55,369 nucleotides of DNA from Polaromonas sp. (GTDB taxonomy: Bacteria > Pseudomonadota > Gammaproteobacteria > Burkholderiales > Burkholderiaceae_C). Below, in pieces: positions 1 to 8,261 of the stretch. The translations under genes were made by a program, and so were the position numbers. The notes under the pieces were generated by a model. It had not been told where the DNA came from and did not search any database. It saw nothing but the letters and a program-made list of their open reading frames with translations. The stretch covers positions 1 through 55,369 of the forward strand of contig JAQGNE010000024.1 in the NCBI GenBank assembly GCA_028291985.1. The letters run 5' to 3'. Every line of letters begins with the position of its first letter. Position 1 is the stretch's first letter.

Positions 1-131
1 GGCACCACAATCTCCGCACCCAGCCCTTCGATCACGTCCAAAGTCTCTCCCACCTGCCCGAACGCATCTTTACCTTCCAACTCCGGGAAAACTACCCCAA
101 ATCCGTTCTGCCATAGAGCATCTGCTGTTCG
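1..131 (-). pseudogene. 5'-truncated MBL-fold hydrolase remnant (continues past window edge)
   Basis: Read on the minus strand, the first 131 bases give an open, well-formed protein stretch containing LWQNGFGVVFPELEGKDAF, then GETLDVIEGLGAEIVV, running off the window edge. The second part resembles the stretch before the PGHG motif of metallo-beta-lactamase-fold hydrolases (inference from memory of the family). Immediately upstream in the same frame is a TAA at 132-134, and there is no start codon between that stop and the conserved stretch, so the N-terminal part of the gene is gone. The family call is tentative; the truncation is seen directly. Confidence 0.4.
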
Positions 132-415
132 TTATCAATACAATCCGATACAACCGTATATGAAGGATGAAATCGCGATTCGAAGACCACACGCAAATAG
201 AGGCTATGTTCAGCGTCGTGATGACTCGCCGTTTCGATTAATTCCCGTTTTTGATCGCTAGTTCACTCAATTGCAGCCGCAACTGAACCGGTGTTCCACC
301 GATCACTTGCTTCCCAGCGTGATGACCCAACCTATAAAAACTGTTGCAACTCGGATGTAAAAAGCAATGTTGATGCGATCAGCGGCCCGTGCGCAGCTAA
401 GAGCTGATTATGAGA
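132..415. other. Non-coding stretch upstream of tRNA-Arg
   Basis: I see no supported gene here. The sequence is more AT-rich than the rest of the window and separates the truncated hydrolase remnant from the tRNA-Arg promoter. Only short open frames without ribosome-binding sites are present. Confidence 0.5.
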
Positions 416-421
416 TAGAAT
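416..421 (+). promoter_or_regulatory. Candidate -10 box of tRNA-Arg
   Basis: TAGAAT (5 of 6 matches to TATAAT) lies 10 bases before the first base of the tRNA, which suits a transcript starting just ahead of the mature 5' end. No convincing -35 box is visible at the usual spacing. Confidence 0.4.
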
Positions 422-431
422 ATGAGGCTTA

Positions 432-508
432 GCGGCTGTAGCTCAGTTGGATAGAGTACTTGGCTACGAACCAAGGGGTCGTGGGTTCAATTCCTGCCAG
501 CCGCACCA
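432..508 (+). tRNA. tRNA-Arg (anticodon ACG)
   Basis: A complete cloverleaf can be drawn. The acceptor stem is GCGGCTG pairing with CAGCCGC, the D-arm contains AGCTCAG, the anticodon stem CTTGG/CCAAG encloses loop CTACGAA (anticodon ACG), the T-arm contains GGTTCAATTCC, and CCA is encoded. The gene is 77 bases long including CCA. The ACG anticodon is normally edited to ICG by TadA and reads CGU/CGC/CGA. Its 3' half is duplicated in degenerate form at 1533-1573, which makes this the likely integration target of the element between them. Confidence 0.95.
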
Positions 509-511
509 TTT

Positions 512-547
512 AAAAAGCACTGTAATCAATAGGTTACAGTGCTTTTT
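512..547 (+). terminator. Rho-independent terminator after tRNA-Arg
   Basis: An inverted repeat (AAAAAGCACTGTAA / TTACAGTGCTTTTT, loop of 8) ends in a T-run four bases after the encoded CCA. The flanking A-run could also let it work on the other strand. Confidence 0.8.
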
Positions 548-670
548 TCTTTCTCGCGCCGCTTTTACATAAACAGGCCGGGGGACATTTTGCTGGTGCC
601 GAGGATGAGGGGGGCAACCCGGTTCGGTGGCAAGATGGTCCCAAATCTTGGACAGTTAAGCCTCGGGCAA

Positions 671-1396
671 TCAAAACCGTACTTCCACATCGCTAGTCCA
701 TGGTACACCGTGGACTCCATAGCCGATTTCAAACTCGGCTTCGCCTCCAACCCCTTCTGCATCCAGGTAGCTAATAGTGACTTTGACTGGCAGTTTCCGC
801 TCTGGTACATGGAACTCACAAGCTTCTTCACCACGTTTCAACAAATTGACTTTGATTTTGTCGCGGTCAGGGCGCGTTAGTTCATGGCCCAAAGTCAAAA
901 CCACGTTGGTGGCGTCATTGCCATTGTTAAGTAGTCGATACGAACGCTGTTCAGGTTGATCGGCATGCGCAGTGGAGTGGAAAAAAGGTTGCGGTATGAA
1001 CTTTGGACGTGCAGCATCACGGCGCCGCTTGCTCTCCTCGTTAAAAACTTGCATTTGACGTTCAAGCGCCTTCTCGCCTTGGGCTACAAGTTCACCCTGA
1101 TGCTCTACGGAGCGTTTCAACTCCTCAGCCTGCAGCCTTAGAGCTTTCGTACTTAACCTCAATTCTTGCCCTTGCTGGAAATACCCAAGCACAAGCCAGA
1201 AAAACGCTACTGGAGCGGAAACGCCAGCAATGAAGTCGCCCCATTCATTCATCTTTGTCGGCCAATTGTCACGACAAAACCATAGAAATAGTACGATTAC
1301 TGTGACCCACAACACTGTGAGAGTGATGCCGATCTTGGAGAGGTAGTTGTCCACGTCAAATCCTCCAATGTCATTATCAGCGTTTGATGCGCTCAA
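671..1396 (-). CDS. Hypothetical membrane protein with coiled coil
   Basis: A 241-residue protein that I do not recognise. It has two hydrophobic segments (about residues 22-41 and 56-72), then a charged, Gln/Glu/Lys-rich stretch (about 74-125) likely to form a coiled coil, then a soluble C-terminal region of about 110 residues. The architecture suggests an inner-membrane protein with a cytoplasmic or periplasmic sensor-like tail, but no catalytic motif is visible. It is the sole cargo gene between tRNA-Arg and the duplicated tRNA 3' end, which suggests acquisition with that element. The start chosen is the first ATG of the open frame. Confidence 0.6.
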   Translation of the reverse strand: MSASNADNDIGGFDVDNYLSKIGITLTVLWVTVIVLFLWFCRDNWPTKMNEWGDFIAGVSAPVAFFWLVLGYFQQGQELRLSTKALRLQAEELKRSVEHQGELVAQGEKALERQMQVFNEESKRRRDAARPKFIPQPFFHSTAHADQPEQRSYRLLNNGNDATNVVLTLGHELTRPDRDKIKVNLLKRGEEACEFHVPERKLPVKVTISYLDAEGVGGEAEFEIGYGVHGVPWTSDVEVRF

Positions 1397-1532
1397 TTTA
1401 TAGATGAGCTAGCTAGATGCCGGGGGAGTTTTGGGGAATGGCCCTGTAATCGCCGTACATTACAGAGCAGGATGGTTGGGAACCGCCGGCTCTGACTTGT
1501 TATGAATCAATAACTTGCCGGCGTCAGGGAAA

Positions 1533-1573
1533 CTACGCCAAGGGGTTGTGGACTCAATTCCCGCCAGCCGCAC
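1533..1573 (+). repeat. Degenerate copy of the tRNA-Arg 3' half (candidate att site)
   Basis: From CTACG in the anticodon loop through CCGCACC this matches the tRNA-Arg at 465-507 with a two-base deletion and four substitutions. It includes the T-arm and the 3' acceptor strand but has no 5' half, so it cannot fold as a tRNA. It marks the distal boundary of the 509-1532 insertion. Confidence 0.75.
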
Positions 1574-1576
1574 CGA

Positions 1577-1620
1577 AAAGAAAATGGATTACGAAAGCGA
1601 TTTCGTAATCCATTTTCTTT
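1577..1620. terminator. Perfect 20-bp stem hairpin, bidirectional terminator-like
   Basis: Two perfect 20-base arms (1577-1596 and 1601-1620) flank a GCGA loop, and the outer ends are AAAG/CTTT. It sits four bases after the tRNA-Arg remnant, exactly where a tRNA terminator would be, so it is plausibly the original terminator of the locus before insertion. Confidence 0.65.
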
Positions 1621-2241
1621 AGAAACACGAGTTGGGCAAAGCAGCTTGACGAAGTGCACAATCGCTTACTTTCCTTCGTGAACCTCTGCCGGCGTTATGG
1701 GATGATCGGTACGCTTGCAATAGCCGTTTCAACCGACCGAGAGCAAGTCGGCGCACTTTCGTAATCACCCAAATGTTGCACATTCGTTGCCGTCGATTCC
1801 TTTACGGCTACCCATCGCGTGTGAATGCCGGCAGTAAAGCAAGACCGTTCCGTTTCCAAACTGCATCTGCATCCAATAGTTCGCATTGGTGCCTACCAAG
1901 TGTCGCATTATCTCGTTGTGGATATTGCCACTTGGATCTTCATTGGCTTTCCAGTCGGGATGAAGTGGTGTAGGCGCCACCGTCAACTGATGCTCCTCGT
2001 CATGTCATAGAGTAGCCAGATGTCCTAGGCTTCCAAACACAGAGGATCCAGTTCTTTCGGCGCGCCGCAGATTAGGTTACCGCTCGCCTGCAACTCTTTA
2101 TGTTATTGAACTACAGGACGCCTTTCTTAAGTTTTAGCTTGCCGTATCAATTGGCATTCAAGCTCAGCCATTGCATGCGCTGAACTGGCGTCATTGACGA
2201 CAGCCGTGGCCGCATCGATCCGGTGATACTCTTGATTTCTC
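1621..2241. other. Degenerate region without a recognised gene
   Basis: About 620 bases with no convincing gene. One minus-strand open frame at 1765-1986 (73 codons) would need a TTG start. It does have a GAGGAG motif seven bases upstream of that TTG, and its translation looks protein-like (contains NANYWMQMQFGNG), but I cannot assign a family. A continuation in another frame down to 1695 hints at a frameshifted relic. Confidence 0.3.
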
Positions 2242-2804
2242 ATGAGCAAGGCTTTCACCAAAGAGGCCGATAGCAATTTTGACGAAGAACTGGCGTTGCC
2301 GCCATTGCCCGTCGGAGTAAAAAACCACCAAGCCAGGGGGGGTATGCACGCTTGTGAAGCGAGCTTTTGAGCCTGATTGATGAGGAGCGACCAAAGATCG
2401 TGGAGGGCGTTCACTGGGCAGCCAGCAATTGAGACCGCTGAGAAAACCGCGACTATATCTACGGCAAGAAGCGCGTGCGGGAAATCGACCGCCGCATTCG
2501 GTTTTTGACCCGGCGTTTGTAGATTGCCGAAGTCATCGACGCATCCGTTCACTTCGGCAAGGATCAGGTCTCTTTTGGCGCGACCGTCGTCTATGCAGAC
2601 TCAACTGGCGCCCAACACCAGGTCACGATTCTAGGTATCGATGAGGTGGACACCCTTAAAGGCAAGATCAGCTGGGTTCGCCGGTTGCACGCACGTGCAC
2701 TGGTCAAAAGCCGGGTGGGCAATGAGGTAAGTCTGGTTACTCCCCGAAGGGTGCAAGCGCCGGAAATTGTCTCGGTTTCCTATCCACCACCGATAGATAA
2801 ATAG
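2242..2804 (+). pseudogene. greB: greB pseudogene (transcription elongation factor GreB)
   Basis: In successive frames the plus strand reads like GreB: an N-terminus starting MSKAFTKEADSNFDEELALP from the ATG at 2242, then GGYARL, LIDEERPKIVEGVHWAASN, DYIYGKKRVREIDRRIRFL, and finally FGATVVYAD, ILGIDEVDT and ISWVRRLHARAL before a TAG at 2802. The coiled-coil signature (GDxSENxDYIYGKKR) is recognisable but broken. In-frame stops occur at 2355, 2430, 2439 and 2520, and there is a frame change near a run of seven Gs around 2331-2337. Intact GreB rescues backtracked RNA polymerase; this copy cannot make it. It is convergent with spoT. Confidence 0.85.
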
Positions 2805-2854
2805 CGGCCCAGTCTGAGAAATGAAAGCAACCGGCCTATGGCAATGCCGTGTCG

Positions 2855-5107
2855 CTAGGCGTTGACGACAGGCTTGGCGCGCTGTACACGCAAGACCGCT
2901 GGCGTGCGCTTGATGGCACGAATCAACGAGGCAAGGTGTACCCTGTCGCGCACCGCCACGCCAAACCTCAGCTCTGTGGCATCTTGCGCGCGCTCGTGCC
3001 CCATATTGACATGGGTGATGTCTGCTTCGGCACTTGCCAAGGCGGCAGCCACACGCGCCAGAACGCCTTTGCCATTTGATACCGTCACCACTAACGCAGT
3101 TTCAAAGGTGCGTACCGGCTCGTCTGACCAGTCCAAGGCAATAAAGCGTTCACTGTCGCGGTGCTGGTGTCGCTTGGCTACAGTGCAATCATCGGTATGC
3201 ACCACTAGACCCTCGCCGCGACCCAGATAGCCGAGGATGCCGTCTCCGGGAATCGGCTTGCAACAACTTGCAAACTGAACAGACGCTCCTTCACTTCCAT
3301 CAAGCAGCAGAGCACCTTGCGAGACTGACTCATGCGAGGTAAAACGCTCACGACTCATCAGTAGGGCGTCTGGCTTTTCGCCAGCCTCGCCCAACAGGGC
3401 AACGATGCGTTTGGCAACCATGCTTGCAATGCGCTTGCCCAGTCCGATATCAGTGAGCAAATCCGTACGACTGCGGTTGCCGCTAAAACGCAATATCTTT
3501 TCCCAGATCAGCTGATGCGCCTCGTCGTCTTCGGCCAGACGCTGTCGGTCTATGCCTTCAGCCCGGAGCGCCTGGGCCAGCATTTTTTCGCCTAGCTCCT
3601 GAGATTCGACCAGTGCCATGGTCTTGAGGTGGTGCCGGATTTTTGACCTGGCTTTGCCCGTTCGTACAAAGCCGAGCCAGCCAGGGTTGGGGCTTGATAC
3701 CGGCGCGGTGATGATCTCGATCACATCACCGTTGTGCAGCTCCGAACGCAACGGAACTTGCTCGCCGTTAACCTTGGCCGCGACGGCCCGGTGGCCTATG
3801 TCGCTATGGATGGCATAGGCGAAGTCAACAACGGTTGCGCCACGGGGCATGGCCATGATCTGGCTCTTTGGCGTGAAGACATAGACCGCCTCCGGAAACA
3901 GGTCGATCTTTACATGGTCCCAGAACTCAGCCGCATCGCGGGTCTCGTTCTGGATATCCAGAAGCGACTGCAGCCACTGGGTACCGAGATGCTGCGACGC
4001 ATCGCTTTTCGGGTCAGTGGCCTTGTACAACCAATGTGCCGCAACCCCAGACTCAGCAACCACATGCATAGCTTCAGTACGCATTTGAAACTCGATATTG
4101 GTTCCAAAGGGGCCAATCAGCGTCGTGTGCAAGGACTGGTAGCCATTGATTTTCGGAATCGCGATGTAGTCCTTGAAGCGGCCCGGCAGCGGTTTGTAGA
4201 GCTGATGCAGCACGCCCATCGCGGTATAGCAAAGCGTGAGGCTGTTGACGATCACCCTGAAACCATAGATGTCCGTCACCTGCGCAAACGACAGCTTTTT
4301 GTCTTCCATTTTTCGGTAAATGGAATAAAGGGTTTTCTCACGACCTGACAACTGCACGTCGATACCCGCATCTTCAAAAGAGGTTTCGACTTCTTCCTGC
4401 ACCCGTTTGATCACATCACGCCTGCGCCCCCGGGCTCTCAGCAGCGCCTTAGCCAGTGTCTCGTAGCGCCATGGATGCAAATGTCGGAACGAGAGATCCT
4501 GCAGTTCCCGGTAGGTTGTGTTCAAGCCCAGGCGGTGCGCAATCGGCGCATAGATATCAAGCGTCTCTCGGGAGATTCTGGCCCACTTGATACGCGGCAC
4601 ATCCCCAAGGGTTCGCATGTTGTGGGTGCGATCGGCCAGCTTGATCAGAATGACGCGAACATCGCGCGCCATCGCCAGCAACATCTTGCGAAAAGACTCG
4701 GCCTGGTTTTCTTCCCGGGTGTTGAATTCCAGCTTTTCGAGTTTGGTCAGGCCATCAACCAGCTCGGCGACAGCGGTGCCGAAGCGCTCGATCAGCTCGG
4801 GCTTGGTGACGCCGCAATCTTCAATTGCATCGTGCAGCAGGGCAGCCATTAGGGCCTGCGCATCCAGCTTCCACTCAGCGCACTGCTGAGCGACCGCGAT
4901 AGGATGCGTGATATAGGGCTCGCCGCTGTTTCGAATCTGCCCTAGATGGGCTTCATCAGCAAACCGGTAGGCCCTGCGGACGCTTTCAACATCGTCGCTG
5001 GCCATATAGTCAAGTTTCGCGGTAAGTGCAGCAAAACTGGCGCGGGCGGCATTGGCCGCAGCAGGGGTCGGCTGTTTCACTAACTTGGGCGGAAGCAATG
5101 CGCTCAT
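2855..5107 (-). CDS. spoT: Bifunctional (p)ppGpp synthetase/hydrolase
   Basis: A 750-residue RelA/SpoT protein. The N-terminal HD hydrolase domain is intact, with THP at 67-69, the HD pair at 92-93 and KLADRTHNMRTL further on, so it should hydrolyse (p)ppGpp. The synthetase domain follows with REKTLYSIYRKM, DIYGFRVIV, GYQSLHTT and the EFQMRT strand. A TGS domain begins near VYVFTPK, a Cys/His region contains FASCCKPIPGD, and an ACT-like domain ends the protein. Domain order and length are normal for SpoT. It lies downstream of gmk-rpoZ in the usual proteobacterial order, but a terminator separates it from rpoZ and no Shine-Dalgarno is visible before its ATG. Confidence 0.95.
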   Translation of the reverse strand: MSALLPPKLVKQPTPAAANAARASFAALTAKLDYMASDDVESVRRAYRFADEAHLGQIRNSGEPYITHPIAVAQQCAEWKLDAQALMAALLHDAIEDCGVTKPELIERFGTAVAELVDGLTKLEKLEFNTREENQAESFRKMLLAMARDVRVILIKLADRTHNMRTLGDVPRIKWARISRETLDIYAPIAHRLGLNTTYRELQDLSFRHLHPWRYETLAKALLRARGRRRDVIKRVQEEVETSFEDAGIDVQLSGREKTLYSIYRKMEDKKLSFAQVTDIYGFRVIVNSLTLCYTAMGVLHQLYKPLPGRFKDYIAIPKINGYQSLHTTLIGPFGTNIEFQMRTEAMHVVAESGVAAHWLYKATDPKSDASQHLGTQWLQSLLDIQNETRDAAEFWDHVKIDLFPEAVYVFTPKSQIMAMPRGATVVDFAYAIHSDIGHRAVAAKVNGEQVPLRSELHNGDVIEIITAPVSSPNPGWLGFVRTGKARSKIRHHLKTMALVESQELGEKMLAQALRAEGIDRQRLAEDDEAHQLIWEKILRFSGNRSRTDLLTDIGLGKRIASMVAKRIVALLGEAGEKPDALLMSRERFTSHESVSQGALLLDGSEGASVQFASCCKPIPGDGILGYLGRGEGLVVHTDDCTVAKRHQHRDSERFIALDWSDEPVRTFETALVVTVSNGKGVLARVAAALASAEADITHVNMGHERAQDATELRFGVAVRDRVHLASLIRAIKRTPAVLRVQRAKPVVNA

Positions 5108-5145
5108 GTGTTTAATGTATAGCGGCAGCTATAAAACATAAACAC
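5108..5145 (-). promoter_or_regulatory. Imperfect palindrome abutting the spoT start codon
   Basis: GTGTTTAATGT-ATAGC / GCTAT-AAAACATAAACAC form an inverted repeat around GGCA, directly upstream of the spoT ATG. In the transcript it would fold into a hairpin ending one base from the start codon. It could be a translational control structure or another GCTAT-type interspersed palindrome. Confidence 0.4.
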
Positions 5146-5233
5146 CATGGCTTTTGTGGCGGCGATGGGTGGTGCAGCCGAGGCATTTGTCTGTCGAGGT
5201 ATGCGCAATCCTGCAAGCGCGTGCGCCAGCAAC

Positions 5234-5260
5234 AAAAAAGCACCGCGCTGCGGTGCTTTT
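5234..5260 (-). terminator. Terminator downstream of rpoZ
   Basis: Eleven-base arms AAAAGCACCGC / GCGGTGCTTTT with loop GCT; on the minus strand the hairpin is followed by a run of six Ts. It should partly insulate spoT from gmk-rpoZ transcription. Confidence 0.75.
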
Positions 5261-5288
5261 TGAAAAGCGAGTCTGTCGGCGAGCTTAT

Positions 5289-5492
5289 TCAGCCCGGCAC
5301 TTTTTTCAGCATTTCAAGGCCGATCTTGCCTTCTGCGATTTCGCGCAGTGCAGTAACGCCGGGCTTGTTCTTGCTTTCGATGCGGGCTGCGTGTCCCTGG
5401 CTTAGCATGCGCGCACGGTAGGTGGCAGCGAGCACCAATTGAAAACGGTTCGGGATTTTTTCGAGGCAGTCTTCAACGGTAATGCGGGCCAT
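5289..5492 (-). CDS. rpoZ: RNA polymerase omega subunit
   Basis: A 67-residue protein with the omega signature: [12 protein letters not shown] at the N-terminus, [14 protein letters not shown], then [16 protein letters not shown]. Length is normal for beta-proteobacterial omega. Omega helps assemble RNA polymerase by holding beta' and forms part of one ppGpp-binding site, which fits its position between gmk and spoT. A terminator follows it at 5234-5260. Confidence 0.95.
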   Translation of the reverse strand: MARITVEDCLEKIPNRFQLVLAATYRARMLSQGHAARIESKNKPGVTALREIAEGKIGLEMLKKVPG

Positions 5493-5554
5493 GGTGATCT
5501 CCGGGTATCTGTATAGGGCGGTACGAGCCTGAGGGTAAAAACCCTGCGGCCGAA

Positions 5555-6175
5555 TCAGGAAATTTGCAGTGCCTGGAAAGTGTCTGCACGAGAGCGTCGT
5601 TGCGCCGAGAACTTGAGGCGTTGTGCATGAACGATTGTTTTCAGATCGAAAACTGCACGCTCGAATAACTCGTTGATTATAACGAAGTCAAATTCCCGGG
5701 CTTGGGCCATCTCCAGCGCGGCATTCTGCAGTCGCAGCTCAATCACTTCCGGGGTGTCTTCACCCCGGCGCTGAAGCCGGGAGCGCAACTCTTCCCAGCT
5801 GGGAGGCAAAATGAAAATCAGAACCGCGTTGGCAAAAATGCGTTTCACATTGATGGCGCCCTGAAAATCTATTTCCAGTACCACATCTGCGCCGTGAGCA
5901 ACACGCTCTTCGATGGCATGCCGCGAGGTTCCGTAACGATGGCCGTGTACATGTGCCCATTCCAGGAAAGCGTCCCTCAGCACCATGCTGTCGAACTCTT
6001 CGGTTGACAAAAAGAAGTACTCTCGCCCGTGTTTTTCCTGCCCTCGCGGCGGCCGGGTGGTGTGCGAGACTGCTGGCTGAATGCGCGAATCAACCTCCAT
6101 CAGGGCTTTGACTAGGCTGGATTTGCCCGCCCCGCTGGGGGCTGCCACTACAAACAGATTGCCTGGATAGTCCAT
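5555..6175 (-). CDS. gmk: Guanylate kinase
   Basis: Phosphorylates GMP to GDP with ATP. The P-loop APSGAGKSS sits close to the N-terminus, followed by [20 protein letters not shown], the GMP-binding region, and [22 protein letters not shown] chose the ATG giving [10 protein letters not shown], about 206 residues, the usual family length. The frame stays open upstream to a GTG at 6229 that overlaps the yicC stop as GTGA and would add 18 residues dominated by Asn-Ser repeats. Codon spacing argues for co-transcription with yicC. Confidence 0.93.
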   Translation of the reverse strand: MDYPGNLFVVAAPSGAGKSSLVKALMEVDSRIQPAVSHTTRPPRGQEKHGREYFFLSTEEFDSMVLRDAFLEWAHVHGHRYGTSRHAIEERVAHGADVVLEIDFQGAINVKRIFANAVLIFILPPSWEELRSRLQRRGEDTPEVIELRLQNAALEMAQAREFDFVIINELFERAVFDLKTIVHAQRLKFSAQRRSRADTFQALQIS

Positions 6176-6225
6176 GTGAGCTGTGTTTTTATTGCTGTTG
6201 CTGTTGCTATTGGTCAGAGCGTAGG

Positions 6226-7143
6226 TCACTCAATGTTCTGCACCTGCTCACGAATCTGCTCAATCAGCACTTTCATGTCCACCGAGATGCGTGTCAGCTC
6301 CATCGATGTCGATTTCGAGCCCAGGGTGTTAGCTTCGCGGTGCAACTCCTGGATCAGAAAATCAAGGCGTTTACCCAACTCGCCGCCTGCTGCCAGCAAT
6401 CGGTCGATCTCGTCCAGGTGCGATGCAAGCCTGGTGATTTCTTCTGCTACATCGATTCGTATAGCGTAAGCAGTGGCTTCAGCCAGCGCGCGGTCATGCG
6501 CCGCCTCCGGTAGCGCCTTGCTGTCGGGCAGGGCCATCGCCTCCTTCCAGCGCTCCAGAAACCGTGCCTTCTGCTGCTCGACCAGTTGCGGCACCAGGGG
6601 AGCAGCCTGTTCGGTAAGGCTACGCAGCTGGCCTGTTCTTTCGAGCAACATTTTCTTGAGCCGGTTTCCCTCACGCTCGCGGGCAGCCAGCAATTCTTGC
6701 AAGGCTTTTTTCGCCAGCTTGACCAGATCGGTGCTGTAGTCGTGGGGTTTTTTATCCTCGTTGGTGGCAATGCGCAACACGTCAGCCACACTCAGTGCCG
6801 TTGCTTGCGGAAGCCATGCCTTGATGGTGTCTTCAAGCGATCCTAGGCGCTGTAGGGTTATGGCTGAGGGTGCTTTCAGGCCGCTGCCAAAACCGGCTTC
6901 GAGCCCGACGCGCAGTTCAATCTTTCCACGTTTGAGTTTCGCCGTCAGCAGTTCGCGCAGTGCGGGCTCGGCCTGGCGCAGTTCGTCAGGCAAGCGAAAA
7001 CTGAGGTCTAGAAAACGGCTGTTGACAGACCGGATTTCCACGCCAAGTCTCGAATGAGTCTCGCCATGGCTGTCGACCTCATGTCCAGCGATGGCCATAT
7101 TGGATTGAACGGCTGCGTAGCCAGTCATGCTGTAAACTGACAT
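6226..7143 (-). CDS. yicC: YicC/YloC family endoribonuclease
   Basis: A 305-residue YicC-like protein: MTGYA near the N-terminus, [17 protein letters not shown], then [11 protein letters not shown] and a C-terminal domain containing [20 protein letters not shown] and [16 protein letters not shown], all family hallmarks. YicC family proteins are implicated in RNA turnover. The gene heads the yicC-gmk-rpoZ block and is divergent from the kinase gene at 7254. It is slightly longer than the typical 290 residues owing to an insertion after residue 15. Confidence 0.92.
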   Translation of the reverse strand: MSVYSMTGYAAVQSNMAIAGHEVDSHGETHSRLGVEIRSVNSRFLDLSFRLPDELRQAEPALRELLTAKLKRGKIELRVGLEAGFGSGLKAPSAITLQRLGSLEDTIKAWLPQATALSVADVLRIATNEDKKPHDYSTDLVKLAKKALQELLAAREREGNRLKKMLLERTGQLRSLTEQAAPLVPQLVEQQKARFLERWKEAMALPDSKALPEAAHDRALAEATAYAIRIDVAEEITRLASHLDEIDRLLAAGGELGKRLDFLIQELHREANTLGSKSTSMELTRISVDMKVLIEQIREQVQNIE

Positions 7144-7253
7144 TTATATTGTGGTTTTGTAATAACGGAGCGTCTGCCTTAACGCTGAATGGGACATAAA
7201 ACAGGACGGTCAGAGCAGAATCGGTAATGCCTTGCCGCCACACGAATCAAATT

Positions 7254-8261
7254 ATGTCAAAGCTCAAACCAGCCCCTTTGCCTCCTGACACCGTCATCGG
7301 TGGTTACCGGGTGGTACGCAAGCTTTCGGCGGGCGGTTTTGGCGTAGTTTACTTGGCTGTCGACAACGAAGGCCAGCAGGTTGCCGTCAAGGAGTACCTG
7401 CCGTCTTCGCTTGCAGGCCGTCCGCCAGGCGAGCTGCTACCGCAAGTCCAGCCCGACAAGCTTTCGCTTTACCGTCTGGGGCTCAAAAGTTTTTTTGAAG
7501 AAGGGCGCTCGCTCGCGCAGATTTCACACGGCTCGGTGGTCAGCGTGCTGAATTTCTTTCGCGAGAACGAAACGGTTTATATGGTGATGAACTACCTGGA
7601 GGGCGGCACGCTTCAGGATTTCATCATCACTGCACGCGAATTAAAAAAACAAAAAGTGTTCCGCGAGTCAACGATCCGGTCCCTGTTTGACGAAATACTG
7701 CGCGGTCTGCGCATCGTGCACCAGCACAAGATGCTGCATCTGGATATCAAGCCTGCCAATATTTTTGTTACCGACGACAACCGGGCTGTTTTGATAGACT
7801 TTGGCGCGGCGCGTGAGGTGCTGAGCAAGGAAGGCAATTTCATCCGGCCGATGTACACCCCGGGTTTTGCCGCGCCAGAAATGTATCGCCGCGATTCGTC
7901 TATGGGCCCCTGGACCGATATCTATGCCATCGGGGCCTGCATCTACGCCACCATGCAGGGCTATCCGCCCAATGATGCACCCCAGCGGCTTGAAAAAGAC
8001 CGCTTGTCGCTTGCCCTCTCCCGTTTGCGCGGTGTCTACTCAGACAATCTGATCGAGGTTGTAGAGTGGTGCATGGCACTGGATCCGCTGTCGAGGCCGC
8101 AGTCTGTTTTTGCCCTGCAAAAGGAGTTGAGCCGCGAAGGCGAGCGCCGCTACACCAAACTTACCGTCAGCGAAAAGGTTCGCCTTCAGTTTGACAACAT
8201 GGTGTCGGATACCAAAAAGACGGCCCGTAAAGCGACTGGTTTCGCGACCAGATTCAAATGA
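7254..8261 (+). CDS. Serine/threonine protein kinase
   Basis: A Hanks-type kinase of about 335 residues. Visible are the Gly-rich loop (LSAGGFGVVYLAV), the ATP-binding Lys in QVAVKEYLP, the catalytic loop HLDIKPAN (an HLD variant of HRD), the metal-binding DFG in VLIDFGAAR, and the APE-like AAPEMY. There is no transmembrane segment or extracellular sensor, so it should be cytoplasmic. A codon nine residues upstream (7227) is an alternative start. Its last codons overlap the downstream PP2C gene as ATGA, so kinase and phosphatase are translationally coupled and probably act on the same targets. Confidence 0.9.
   Translation: MSKLKPAPLPPDTVIGGYRVVRKLSAGGFGVVYLAVDNEGQQVAVKEYLPSSLAGRPPGELLPQVQPDKLSLYRLGLKSFFEEGRSLAQISHGSVVSVLNFFRENETVYMVMNYLEGGTLQDFIITARELKKQKVFRESTIRSLFDEILRGLRIVHQHKMLHLDIKPANIFVTDDNRAVLIDFGAAREVLSKEGNFIRPMYTPGFAAPEMYRRDSSMGPWTDIYAIGACIYATMQGYPPNDAPQRLEKDRLSLALSRLRGVYSDNLIEVVEWCMALDPLSRPQSVFALQKELSREGERRYTKLTVSEKVRLQFDNMVSDTKKTARKATGFATRFK

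Larger units (their letters stand above)
509..1532. mobile_element. Small tRNA-Arg-bounded island (remnant or minimal element)
   Basis: About 1 kb lies between the intact tRNA-Arg and a second, partial copy of its 3' half at 1533-1573. That arrangement is the usual footprint of site-specific integration into the 3' end of a tRNA gene. The only convincing gene inside is a membrane/coiled-coil protein on the minus strand. No integrase or excisionase is present, so the element would now be immobile or mobilised only in trans. That it is an element rather than a local duplication is inference. Confidence 0.5.

Noticed and set aside
2127..2552. 141-codon minus-strand frame over the greB region
   Set aside because: The plus strand carries the traceable greB relic; this frame is antisense to it and has no known domain.
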